Shown in pieces: positions 25,411 through 32,430 of a stretch of 32,430 nt of DNA. The translations under genes were made by a program, and so were the position numbers. Source of the DNA: an uncultured Granulosicoccaceae bacterium (GTDB taxonomy: Bacteria; Pseudomonadota; Gammaproteobacteria; Granulosicoccales; Granulosicoccaceae); NCBI GenBank assembly GCA_938003855.1, contig CALKXD010000230.1, positions 1 to 32,430 on the forward strand, given 5' to 3'. Below the pieces are notes generated by a model. It searched no databases and was not told the DNA's origin. It saw only the letters and a list, made by a program, of their open reading frames with translations. The number at the start of each line of letters is the position of its first letter. The stretch's first letter is position 1.

Positions 25411-26856
25411 TCAGCTGTGAAACGCCGCAACCGTTTTCAATACAGAAAACCCATGCAACGCCTCAAACCCTTTTTCCCGACCATGGCCGGACTTCCCGAC
25501 GCCCCCGAACGGTAATTCAACCCCGCCACCAGCGCCATAGTTATTTATAAACACTTGCCCCGCGCGCAGTGCTTTAGCAAGCCGCATTTGACGCGCGCCA
25601 TCGCGTGTCCATACCGAGGCGACCAGACCAAACTCGGTACCGTTGGCGATTTGAATGGCCTGTTGCTCATCGTCAAACGGAATAACCACCTGCACCGGCC
25701 CGAAGATCTCCTGCTGCGCCAGCACGTGATCGCAGCCGACATCGGCAAACAGCGTTGGTGCAACGTAATGACCACCGTCAGGTGCATCGGCGACAATCTC
25801 GCCCCGCACCACCTGATCGAGATCAGCCCCTTTGCTTAAGTAGCCTTCAACGATAGCCTTCTGCCGCGCCGATATCAGCGGCCCGATATTTAGATCAGCA
25901 CTGGCCGGCCCGACGCGCAAGGCGGTGTATTTTTCAGCCAGTCTGGCGACCAGGTTATCGTACACACCGCGCTGCACCAGCAACCGTGAGGACGCTGAGC
26001 AGGTCTGCCCGGCATTTTGAATACCGGCGTTAACCAGAAACGGTAAGGCGGCATCCAGATTGGCATCATCAAACACCAGTTGCGGTGATTTTCCACCAAG
26101 CTCCAATGTCACTGGAACAACGTTTGGCGCTGCAGAGGCTTGAATAATCGAGCCCACATTCACAGATCCGGTAAACGAAATATGGTGAATTCCCGGGTGC
26201 GATGCGAGCGCCGCGCCGGCTTCTTCCCCTAAACCTGTCACCACATTCAAGGCACCGGCGGGCAAGCCGGCCTGCCGCGCAATGTCCGCAAACATAAGTG
26301 CCGTCAGGCAAGCTTCTTCCGCGGGTTTCAAGACACAGGCATTGCCCATCGCCAGCGCCGCCCCGACCGAGCGTCCGATGATCTGCATCGGGTAGTTCCA
26401 CGGGATTATATGTCCGGTAACACCATGCGGTTCGCGCAGGGTATAGACGGTATAGCCGTCGAGGTACGGCAGGGTTTCACCGTGTACCTTATCAGCAGCC
26501 CCACCGTAGTATTCGAGGTAGCGTGCCAACGCTAGGGCATCGGCCCGTGCCTGAGTCAGGGGTTTACCCACGTCCAGTGCTTCAAGTTCAGTCAGCTGCT
26601 CAACGTTTTGCAGCACCAACTGCCCCATGCGTGTCAGCACTCTGCCACGCTCTAAAGCCGTCGCCTTGCCCCACGCCCCGGACAGCGACGATTGCGCCGC
26701 TGCAACAGCGAGATCAATATCCTCAGGGTTACCGGCGGCTATTTCACAGATCGCTTCACCGGTAGACGGGTTCTCAAGTAGTATCCGCCCGGTGCTTTGA
26801 GACGGCTGCCATTTACCATCAATAAAACAATGGTTGCTCGCAAATGGTAGATTCAT
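25411..26856 (-). CDS. NAD(P)-dependent aldehyde dehydrogenase
   Basis: Read from ATG 26856 the enzyme has 481 residues, the normal family length. The longer upstream frame is rejected because homology starts at this Met and the extra 51 codons cross the divergent transporter start. The catalytic set is complete: N153 (IPWNYP), E252 (TLELGGKS) and C286 (NAGQTCSASS), with the glycine-rich FTGSVNVG. The overall type is that of betaine-, gamma-aminobutyraldehyde- or aminoaldehyde-like dehydrogenases, but substrate specificity cannot be fixed. It is divergent from a DMT transporter and upstream of the S58 peptidase on the same strand (228-bp gap). Only a weak GAG ribosome site is seen. Confidence 0.92.
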   Translation of the reverse strand: MNLPFASNHCFIDGKWQPSQSTGRILLENPSTGEAICEIAAGNPEDIDLAVAAAQSSLSGAWGKATALERGRVLTRMGQLVLQNVEQLTELEALDVGKPLTQARADALALARYLEYYGGAADKVHGETLPYLDGYTVYTLREPHGVTGHIIPWNYPMQIIGRSVGAALAMGNACVLKPAEEACLTALMFADIARQAGLPAGALNVVTGLGEEAGAALASHPGIHHISFTGSVNVGSIIQASAAPNVVPVTLELGGKSPQLVFDDANLDAALPFLVNAGIQNAGQTCSASSRLLVQRGVYDNLVARLAEKYTALRVGPASADLNIGPLISARQKAIVEGYLSKGADLDQVVRGEIVADAPDGGHYVAPTLFADVGCDHVLAQQEIFGPVQVVIPFDDEQQAIQIANGTEFGLVASVWTRDGARQMRLAKALRAGQVFINNYGAGGGVELPFGGVGKSGHGREKGFEALHGFSVLKTVAAFHS

Positions 26857-27000
26857 AAAGAACTCGCTTAATTTATCGACTCTGTTTATCCCGATACACC
26901 GTGCCACAGATTGATATACTTGCGCCACCTCTGTACGCACACCAACGATCAGCCCCTGCCCGCCCGGCAACCCCCGGGGTTCAACTCGAAACCACCTCGA

Positions 27001-27888
27001 ATGCCACAATTCAGTATTACAACGTCTGTCGGCATTCCGCTGCTCTTCGTATTTTTGTGGAGCACCGGTTTTATCGGCGCTAAATACGGCCTTCCCTACG
27101 CGGAGCCTGTCACTTTTTTACTGGTCCGCATGATCATCGCAGCGCTGTTGCTGTTGATCATCTGCGTTCTAACAAAAGCCACCTGGCCTCGCTCACCTGC
27201 CGCTTATCTGCATGCCTTCGTAACCGGACTTCTCATTCACGGGATCTACCTCGGGGGCGTTTTCATTGCTATCTCAAAAGGACTCGATGCCGGCATCAGT
27301 GCGCTTATTGTCAGTCTGCAGCCGCTAATGACGGTGGCGTTGTCAGTGGTGGTGTTACAGGAAGCAATCAGCAAACAGAAAACCCTTGGTATTGCACTTG
27401 GCCTGGTTGGCGTATTGGCAGTCATCTCATCACGTGGTTTCGGCGCAGACGGACTGGTCGTCGCCGGTGTAGTTTTCTGTGTTTTTTCACTTATCGCGAT
27501 ATCAGTCGGCACCGTTTATCAAAAACGCTTCAACCAGGGCACACAACTGCTGCCTTCAGTCTGCTTACAGTACATAGGTAACACATTATTTCTGTTCCCG
27601 ATTGCCGTCACTTTTGAGACGATGCAAATAAACTGGACACCCTCATTTATTTTTGCACTGGCGTGGCTGGTTCTGGTGTTGTCACTGGGGGCTGTTCTAC
27701 TGCTGATGTGGTTGCTAAAACGTGGCAATGCCGGCCAGGTCGCCAGCTTGTTTTATCTGGTGCCGCCATTTGCTGCTGTCGAAGCGTGGGTATTATTCGG
27801 TGAAACACTGTCGCTACCAGCTATCGCAGGCATTGGGTTGTGCGTACTGGGGGTGGCGCTGGTTCAACGTGCAAATCCTGCAGCGTGA
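27001..27888 (+). CDS. EamA/DMT-family transporter
   Basis: The 295-residue membrane protein has ten hydrophobic helices in two EamA repeats (about 10-135 and 148-288). Typical family segments are FLWSTGFIGAKYGLPYAEPVTFLLVR near the start (listed only as a landmark region, residues 18-43) and the PPFAAVEAWVLFGETL segment in helix 9. Members export amino acids or metabolites. The frame is open upstream to 26911, but the ATG at 27001 gives the family-like N-terminus, and the longer form would overlap the aldehyde dehydrogenase leader. No strong ribosome site is seen. Confidence 0.88.
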   Translation: MPQFSITTSVGIPLLFVFLWSTGFIGAKYGLPYAEPVTFLLVRMIIAALLLLIICVLTKATWPRSPAAYLHAFVTGLLIHGIYLGGVFIAISKGLDAGISALIVSLQPLMTVALSVVVLQEAISKQKTLGIALGLVGVLAVISSRGFGADGLVVAGVVFCVFSLIAISVGTVYQKRFNQGTQLLPSVCLQYIGNTLFLFPIAVTFETMQINWTPSFIFALAWLVLVLSLGAVLLLMWLLKRGNAGQVASLFYLVPPFAAVEAWVLFGETLSLPAIAGIGLCVLGVALVQRANPAA

Positions 27889-27916
27889 TGACAGCGCACC
27901 GCGATGTCAGTTTATT
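27889..27916 (+). terminator. Weak candidate terminator after the DMT transporter
   Basis: TGACA (27889-27893) pairs with TGTCA (27905-27909), extended by GCG/CGC (27894-27896 with 27900-27902) with a two-base bulge, then GTTTATT. The stem overlaps the end of the stop codon. The T-run is short, so this is tentative. Confidence 0.3.
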
Positions 27917-28063
27917 CAGGCTGCCGCTTGAAGTAGACCAAACCACCTACACACTCTCCGAAACCACGTAAAATAGAAACGGCCCGGGCAGTCCGCCTGT
28001 CACGCGACACAATCGCCGGCCATGCTCAAATATTCACCGTCAGTAAACACAAGGTAATCCCTA

Positions 28064-28942
28064 ATGGAAGATGAAAACTCATACACCCCGCCAGCAGTCT
28101 GGAAATGGGACTCTGAAAGCGGTGGCACTTGGGCCAGTATTAATCGCCCGATAGCCGGTGCTACCAGCGAAAAAGAACTGCCCGTCGGCAAGCACCCGCT
28201 GCAGCTCTATTCCCTGGCAACACCTAACGGTGTAAAAGTCACTGTCATGCTTGAAGAGTTACTGCAAGCGGGTTTCAGTGGTGCTGAATACGACGCCTAT
28301 CTGATTAAAATTGGCGATGGTGATCAGTTTGGCAGCGGCTTTGTCAGCGCTAACCCCAACTCAAAGATACCGGCGATGGTAGACCACAGCACCGACACCC
28401 CGACCCGGGTTTTCGAGTCCGGCGCGATATTGCTTTACCTGGCCGAGAAGTTCGGTGCATTCCTGCCGACAGATCACGCCACGCGCACAGAATGTTTATC
28501 GTGGCTTTTCTGGCAAATGGGCAGCGCCCCCTATCTGGGTGGTGGCTTTGGCCATTTCTATAAATACGCCCCCGTTAAAATTGAGTACTGTATTGATCGC
28601 TTTACAATGGAAACAAAGCGTCAGCTGGACGTACTGGATCGGCAACTTGCAAACAATAAATTTATCTGCGGGGACGAATACACCATTGCCGATATCGCCA
28701 TCTGGCCGTGGTACGGTCAGGTTATCCTGAATACCGTTTATGAAGCCGCCGAATTTCTGGAAGCCCACACCTATGAGAACGTCAATCGATGGGCCAATGA
28801 GATACAAAATCGGCCCGCCGTAAAGCGCGGCCGAATGGTGAATCGAAGCTTTGGGCCTCTGGAACAACAACTCCATGAGCGACATGATGCAAGTGACTTC
28901 GAGACAAAAACACAAGATAAAATAGAAGCCGTCAGCCAGTAG
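28064..28942 (+). CDS. yghU: YghU-type glutathione-dependent disulfide-bond oxidoreductase
   Basis: This 292-residue protein is a Nu-class glutathione transferase homologue. The YghU-specific N-terminal extension (YTPPAVWKWD near residue 7, then NRPIAGAT) precedes the thioredoxin-like domain. That domain has the glutathione-binding TPNGVKV (53-59), NPNSKIPAM (96-104) and ESGAILLYLAEKFG (117-130) segments. The all-helical C-terminal domain (about 140-270) includes GDEYTIADIAIWPW. The E. coli protein binds two glutathiones and reduces disulfides rather than conjugating xenobiotics, so a thiol-redox role is expected. It is not a maleylacetoacetate isomerase. AAGG lies about 9 bases before the ATG. 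It is monocistronic. Confidence 0.94.
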   Translation: MEDENSYTPPAVWKWDSESGGTWASINRPIAGATSEKELPVGKHPLQLYSLATPNGVKVTVMLEELLQAGFSGAEYDAYLIKIGDGDQFGSGFVSANPNSKIPAMVDHSTDTPTRVFESGAILLYLAEKFGAFLPTDHATRTECLSWLFWQMGSAPYLGGGFGHFYKYAPVKIEYCIDRFTMETKRQLDVLDRQLANNKFICGDEYTIADIAIWPWYGQVILNTVYEAAEFLEAHTYENVNRWANEIQNRPAVKRGRMVNRSFGPLEQQLHERHDASDFETKTQDKIEAVSQ

Positions 28943-29171
28943 TCTGTGCAGCAACGCGCTACATCGCGAGCACGTGCCGTAGCAAGGGTAAAAACTCGAT
29001 ACTGTGTGACGCATCGTTACATGCGCACCGCCAAATTGATGGTGAAACTGACCCCGCTATGGCGCGTGAGCCGCAGCAGACATTATACGAATTGACCTTC
29101 CTTATCTGGTTTTGCATCAGCCTGTGCACGTTAGCCGGGCTGAAAGCCACGCGACAAAGCTCAACCTCAAT

Positions 29172-29203
29172 TCACAAGTGCTACCTTGTGACTGGGGTAT
29201 AAT
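29172..29203 (+). promoter_or_regulatory. Orphan promoter-like site: hairpin dyad followed by a perfect TATAAT
   Basis: TCACAAG (29172-29178) is the inverted repeat of CTTGTGA (29185-29191), with 6 bases between. A consensus -10 TATAAT follows at 29198-29203. The dyad occupies the -35 and spacer region, so a bound factor would either replace a -35 (activator) or block it (repressor). No start codon follows at normal distance, and the next gene is nearly 500 bp on. Confidence 0.35.
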
Positions 29204-29516
29204 GCACCACGGCAAACTAAAACAGTACGGCTGACCGTGCCGGCGGCTCAGTACATCAAGTAACCCTGCCCCGGTGTTACTGGCTGACACACCTGCCGTG
29301 CGACCAAGCCAAAATCTCTGGCAATCAATGTGGTAATTGCTTGTTGTTTTTTCAGTGGCTTATCACTGGTCATACGCAATCCACGTTAAGACAGACACCC
29401 GCACACGGAACACAGTATCGCGCTTGATTACTTTAACCAAAAATACTATACCCAACATTAATGCTATTAAAAACATTCCCGGTGTTTATGCGATAACTCT
29501 CATCACGACAATTAAT

Positions 29517-29564
29517 GCATACGTATGCGAAAATGCTATAGTTCGTCGCCATTTGTATATACAA
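29517..29564. promoter_or_regulatory. Two 12-bp perfect palindromes upstream of the OxyR-type gene
   Basis: GCATACGTATGC (29517-29528) and TTGTATATACAA (29553-29564) lie 36 bases apart, centre to centre, and about 135-180 bp ahead of the regulator gene. The second has the TTGTA/TACAA form used by GntR-type regulators. No four-box ATAG/CTAT OxyR site was recognised here, so they are operator candidates for unknown proteins. Confidence 0.4.
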
Positions 29565-29696
29565 TTGCACAACCGCTGATCAGTACGGCGTACATTTGCG
29601 TAAAGGCTCAACAGACTGATGCAACGAGGCCCAATGACATTCAGGTCGCCCACACCCAACCAATGGCTTTAACCTTCGCCACGAAAGTTAAGTCAC

Positions 29697-30602
29697 ATGT
29701 TTGAAATGCCGACTTTCAAACAGTTGCGCTACCTGATAGCTCTGGAAGAGCATTTGCATTTCGGCAACGCAGCAACCGCTTGCTCAATATCCCAATCAAC
29801 ATTCAGCACGGCGATAAAGGACCTTGAGTCCACACTCAATGTCACCCTGGTAGATCGAACAAACCGCAGCGTTGTTTTCACCCCAGTCGGCGGCCAGATT
29901 GTTACTGAGGCACGCTCCGTTATTGCCGGGCTGGACAATGTTGTAAAACTAGCCAATGCCACCCAACGCCCACTTAGCGGGCAGCTAAGGCTAGGTACAA
30001 TCCCGACGGTAGCTCCGTTTATCCTGCCGAAACTGGTACCGGCTATCCGTCGAAAATTCCCAACCCTGGAACTCCATCTGAGTGAAGAAAAAGCCAGCGT
30101 GATCCACAGAATGCTGATTGACGGCGATCTGGATCTATTACTACTTGCACTTCCCTGCAACCTGCCCGGCACAGATACATTGGCGATTTTTGAAGATCCG
30201 TTTGCTGTCGCCTACCACCAAAACACAAAACTACTCGACCAGAACAACATTACCCACAGCAGTGTCAGAGATCACTCCATACTGCTGCTCGAAGAAAAAC
30301 ACTGTATGCGGGCACAGGCCATGGACGCGTGCAGTCTTGCAACACCGGAAAAAATAAGTACCTTCACAGCAAGTGATATCCATAGCCTCGTGCAGATGGT
30401 CACCAATGATCTGGGAATTACCTATATCCCACAAATCGCTATTGACAGCGGTGTATTAAAAAACACCCCGATCAAAACCAAACAACTTGCAGATAACTGC
30501 TCCCGAACAATAGGACTGGCCTGGCGCAAGGGCAGTGAGAGAGAAGCTGAATTCACCTTAATGGCCGAAGTTATCAGGGAAAGCGCCCCCCAAACAAAGT
30601 AA
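29697..30602 (+). CDS. oxyR: OxyR-type peroxide-sensing LysR regulator
   Basis: The 301-residue LysR protein has a winged helix-turn-helix (about 6-65) and a ligand domain (about 92-298). The OxyR redox pair is visible: C203 and C212 in HCMRAQAMDAC, with the same nine-residue spacing as C199/C208 of E. coli OxyR, and the following TASDIHSLVQMV and GITYIPQIA segments also match. In OxyR, H2O2 forms a disulfide between these cysteines and switches the protein to an activator of katG, ahpC and others. None of those targets lies in the window. ATG 29697 is used; an in-frame ATG at 29706 is an equally good start, and neither has a strong ribosome site. Confidence 0.85.
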   Translation: MFEMPTFKQLRYLIALEEHLHFGNAATACSISQSTFSTAIKDLESTLNVTLVDRTNRSVVFTPVGGQIVTEARSVIAGLDNVVKLANATQRPLSGQLRLGTIPTVAPFILPKLVPAIRRKFPTLELHLSEEKASVIHRMLIDGDLDLLLLALPCNLPGTDTLAIFEDPFAVAYHQNTKLLDQNNITHSSVRDHSILLLEEKHCMRAQAMDACSLATPEKISTFTASDIHSLVQMVTNDLGITYIPQIAIDSGVLKNTPIKTKQLADNCSRTIGLAWRKGSEREAEFTLMAEVIRESAPQTK

Positions 30603-30881
30603 TAGACTACCGGCCAGGTACACTAATTCTAAACAGTCAAGTCCGCACACCCCAATGCCGAAAACCACCCGCTATGGGCCTGACCACGCTGACAACGCGT
30701 TATTATCCAATCACCGGCGTATCGAAAATCACACACAATGGACGGCACCAGTTACCACCGCGTCACGGCCTGCAACAACAACAGACCTGGCGGCAACACT
30801 GCAATGCATTAGCGCTGCCCGCCAATCAACGTGAAGGGAGGTTGCTCGCAGGGCGTGACGCCATCTGATCGACACCCATAA

Positions 30882-31772
30882 TCAGTTGCTCGATAGTTGC
30901 AGACTGGCACGCAGATGCTCCGCCGCAGCGCTGATAGCTTCAGACGGGTTCGCCGTTATCTCCAATGCCAGTACATAGTCATTCAGTGCAGGTAGACCAT
31001 GCTCCCCGTCGAGACGAATGATCCCCCCGCCACAGCTGGACAACGGGATAGGGGCAATGGCCAGGTCGGCAAGCATCGCCGCCCGTTGCCCGGAAATATG
31101 AGCACTCATAAAAGCGATTCGATAGGGTCTTCCCTCAGCCTCAAGACTTTCAATGGCATTGGAGCGCCACGAACACCCCTCCTCCCAAACAGAGATGGGC
31201 ACCGGATGATTTTCCCATGCCACCCCGTTGCGAGCACCCGCCCAGACCAAAGGCTCGCAGAGCACAACTTCAGTTTGATCACGCTCAGCGGCCTGTGGTG
31301 TTGTGGCATAGAGACACAAATCCAATTGTCGTTTTTTTAGCTTTGAACGCAGGTTGCTGGAGCTGTCGACAACTACGTCCAGATTTACACAGCAGTGAGT
31401 GGCTGCAAATCGTTGCAACATACCCGGCAACTGCCTTTCAGCAACATCATCGGGAGCACCAAGCCGGACGACGCCCTGAATCTCAGGCTCTACAAAGCGG
31501 GACATCATTTCGCGATTAAGCGCCAGCAGCCGCCGACCGTGCTCCAGCAACAGATTGCCTTCAGCCGTCAACGCCACAGAACGGGAATCCCGGGTGAAAA
31601 GCGGCTTCCCTACCATTTCCTCAAGGCGCTTCACCTGCATGGAAACCGCCGACGGAGTGCGGAACACCGATTCAGCGGCAGCAGAGAAGTTTCCGGTGTC
31701 GGCAATAGCAACCACTGTTTTCAGTAAGTCGAGCTCGAGCAAGGGTGTTTGCTCAAATGGTCTGGAATTCAT
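30882..31772 (-). CDS. LysR-family regulator, LrhA/HexA-like
   Basis: This 296-residue LysR regulator has an N-terminal winged helix-turn-helix (about 12-73; FSAAAESVFRTPSAVSMQVK) and a C-terminal effector domain. The run LELDLLKTVVAIADTGNF and the ELMV-like start of the linker with GVVRLGAPDD resemble the LrhA/HexA/PecT group, which represses motility and virulence functions in enterobacteria. It is divergent from a DUF1127 protein, an arrangement seen repeatedly in proteobacteria. The 151-bp gap contains a T-N11-A dyad that should be its binding site. The effector is unknown. Confidence 0.88.
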   Translation of the reverse strand: MNSRPFEQTPLLELDLLKTVVAIADTGNFSAAAESVFRTPSAVSMQVKRLEEMVGKPLFTRDSRSVALTAEGNLLLEHGRRLLALNREMMSRFVEPEIQGVVRLGAPDDVAERQLPGMLQRFAATHCCVNLDVVVDSSSNLRSKLKKRQLDLCLYATTPQAAERDQTEVVLCEPLVWAGARNGVAWENHPVPISVWEEGCSWRSNAIESLEAEGRPYRIAFMSAHISGQRAAMLADLAIAPIPLSSCGGGIIRLDGEHGLPALNDYVLALEITANPSEAISAAAEHLRASLQLSSN

Positions 31773-31792
31773 GCAGTTACCCGAACAATCAA

Positions 31793-31815
31793 TTTAATTG
31801 ATAGATAAAATTAAA
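31793..31815. promoter_or_regulatory. LysR box (T-N11-A dyad) between the LrhA-like and DUF1127 genes
   Basis: TTTAAT (31793-31798) and ATTAAA (31810-31815) are perfect inverted arms with an 11-base spacer, exactly the T-N11-A geometry of LysR-type operators. The site lies 20 bp upstream of the LysR start codon and about 110 bp upstream of the DUF1127 start. That fits autorepression plus control of the divergent gene. Confidence 0.6.
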
Positions 31816-31923
31816 ACTATTCGTTTGATTGAACCATATTTTCCACCGATAGTCCACCCATGCAGACGAACACTGCAAGCCAACCAAGCCACCAGGCGCG
31901 GAAACACCCCCAGGGAGAACACC

Positions 31924-32208
31924 ATGAACACGTGCTGCATCGGGATAGATTGCAAACCTGCGACAGACCAGACTTACGATTCCGCAAAACCACGCTCACT
32001 ACTGAAAATGGCGACGTCGTGGATTGCCGACTACAAACTGCGCACAGCTGATCGTGCTGCACTGAAGGACCTCTCGGCACTGAATGACGACCTGCTAAAG
32101 GACCTTGGATTAACGCGCGCCGATGTACACCGGGCAAAGCAGACGCCTTGGGAACGCAATCCCGTGGGGGAGCTGGCAAACATTGCGCGACGACGAGGGA
32201 ATTGGTAG
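31924..32208 (+). CDS. Small DUF1127 (YjiS-like) protein
   Basis: The 94-residue product starts at ATG 31924 behind a good AGGGAGA ribosome site; the open frame further upstream reads through the promoter region. The C-terminal half has the DUF1127 signature: LSALNDDLLKDLGLTRADVHRA (about residues 60-81, shown as separate pieces LSALNDDLLKD and LGLTRADV), followed by a basic tail. Similar small arginine-rich proteins have been linked to RNA binding and to phosphate and carbon metabolism in alphaproteobacteria; elsewhere their function is unknown. The N-terminal part (MNTCCIGIDC, three Cys) is unusual and may bind metal. It is likely under control of the divergent LysR protein. Confidence 0.85.
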   Translation: MNTCCIGIDCKPATDQTYDSAKPRSLLKMATSWIADYKLRTADRAALKDLSALNDDLLKDLGLTRADVHRAKQTPWERNPVGELANIARRRGNW

Positions 32209-32296
32209 TGGTCAGTGCTGGCTGACAATCCAAAAACAACGGAAGTTATCGATTAGACGCCCAGCCCATTTGCCGGCCCACATCTTCAACAGGCAC

Positions 32297-32320
32297 AAAA
32301 AAGCCACCTTGCGGTGGCTT
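32297..32320 (-). terminator. Rho-independent terminator of tmRNA
   Basis: On the minus strand AAGCCACC pairs with GGTGGCTT (plus-strand 32301-32308 with 32313-32320) around a 4-base loop and runs into six T residues. It begins 13 bases beyond the CCA end of the tmRNA gene. Confidence 0.92.
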
Positions 32321-32332
32321 AGTTGTCGGGTT

Positions 32333-32430
32333 TGGTGGAGGCGGGGGGAATCGAACCCCCGTCCGCAAGCACTCCGCCCTTGGCGCTACATGCTTAGTTT
32401 CGTCATTAATTTAACATCATCGACCCGACG
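32333..32430 (-). ncRNA. ssrA: tmRNA (ssrA), 3' part; 5' part lies beyond the window
   Basis: Read on the minus strand the sequence ends in a tRNA-like T-arm (GGGGGTTCGATTCCCCC), acceptor stem GCCTCC and encoded CCA. It is preceded by AAACTAAGCATGTAG, the conserved tmRNA stretch after the last pseudoknots, and by GTCGGGT as in E. coli. tmRNA with SmpB rescues stalled ribosomes and tags incomplete proteins. The tag reading frame and the 5' alanine-acceptor half are outside the window, so the tag cannot be read. The T-arm alone could be mistaken for a tRNA, but no anticodon arm lies at tRNA distance. Confidence 0.96.

Larger units (their letters stand above)
28943..29696. other. 754-bp noncoding region between yghU and the OxyR-type gene
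   Basis: No credible gene is seen. The longest frames (28959-29150 minus, 29337-29579 plus) lack domains and clear starts. The right half becomes AT-rich, unlike the flanking genes. It contains a perfect TATAAT (29198-29203) preceded by a 7-bp hairpin, two 12-bp perfect palindromes (29517-29528, 29553-29564) and short hairpins such as AGTAAC/GTTACT (29259-29281). It could house a small RNA or the promoter of a lost gene. Confidence 0.5.

Noticed and set aside
26857-27009. 51-codon N-terminal extension of the aldehyde dehydrogenase
   Set aside because: Homology starts at the internal ATG and the extension runs into the divergent transporter's start.
28064-28942. Maleylacetoacetate isomerase for the tyrosine pathway
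   Set aside because: The N-terminal extension and TPNGVKV motif identify YghU; MaiA lacks the extension and has a serine-containing SSCSxRVR-type motif.
29337-29579. 80-codon frame upstream of the OxyR-type gene
   Set aside because: Non-ATG start, no ribosome site, AT-driven composition, and it spans the palindromic sites.
32333-32400. tRNA gene at the right edge
   Set aside because: The T-arm and CCA are present, but upstream bases match the tmRNA tail and there is no D or anticodon arm at tRNA distance.

Overview
The window looks like a chromosomal segment of a free-living, probably marine gammaproteobacterium. This rests on the tmRNA tail at the right edge, a complete yejABEF operon, a yghU-type GST, an LrhA-like LysR gene paired with a DUF1127 protein, and an H-NOX/cyclic-di-GMP gene set like those of Shewanella and Vibrio. 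No genus can be named from the sequence alone. Base composition is moderate and looks even by eye, and no prophage or intact insertion sequence is visible.

Left region (1-5.8 kb): after a repeat-rich noncoding stretch comes a tyrosine catabolism block. A Lrp/AsnC regulator is divergent from 4-hydroxyphenylpyruvate dioxygenase (hppD), which is followed by an aromatic/aspartate-type aminotransferase and a pirin. Homogentisate 1,2-dioxygenase (hmgA) converges on them. Together these would take tyrosine to 4-hydroxyphenylpyruvate, homogentisate and maleylacetoacetate. The later enzymes (isomerase, fumarylacetoacetase) are not in the window.

Centre-left (5.9-14.4 kb) is the most interesting part, a signalling island. 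It holds a heme nitric-oxide sensor (H-NOX) with a soluble histidine kinase, a divergent REC-degenerate GGDEF-EAL phosphodiesterase, a REC-HD-GYP protein with altered catalytic motifs, a PhnD-like periplasmic binding protein and a membrane histidine kinase closely similar to the first kinase. The reading offered is a two-input network (NO plus a periplasmic ligand) controlling cyclic-di-GMP. The gap between the two cyclic-di-GMP genes contains a 158-bp palindromic MITE-like element flanked by TA.

Middle (14.5-18.3 kb): a PaaG-like enoyl-CoA hydratase/isomerase, a lipoprotein with the two catalytic glutamates of a GH12 endoglucanase, and an MFS transporter.

Right-middle (18.2-27.9 kb): six minus-strand genes encode an aldehyde dehydrogenase, an S58/DmpA-type N-terminal nucleophile peptidase and the YejA-YejB-YejE-YejF peptide importer, which may form a peptide uptake and hydrolysis group. 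A DMT-family exporter is divergent from the aldehyde dehydrogenase.

Right end (28-32.4 kb): yghU, an OxyR-type LysR regulator with both redox cysteines, an LrhA-like LysR regulator divergent from a DUF1127 protein across a clear T-N11-A dyad, and the 3' part of tmRNA (ssrA, minus strand) with its terminator.
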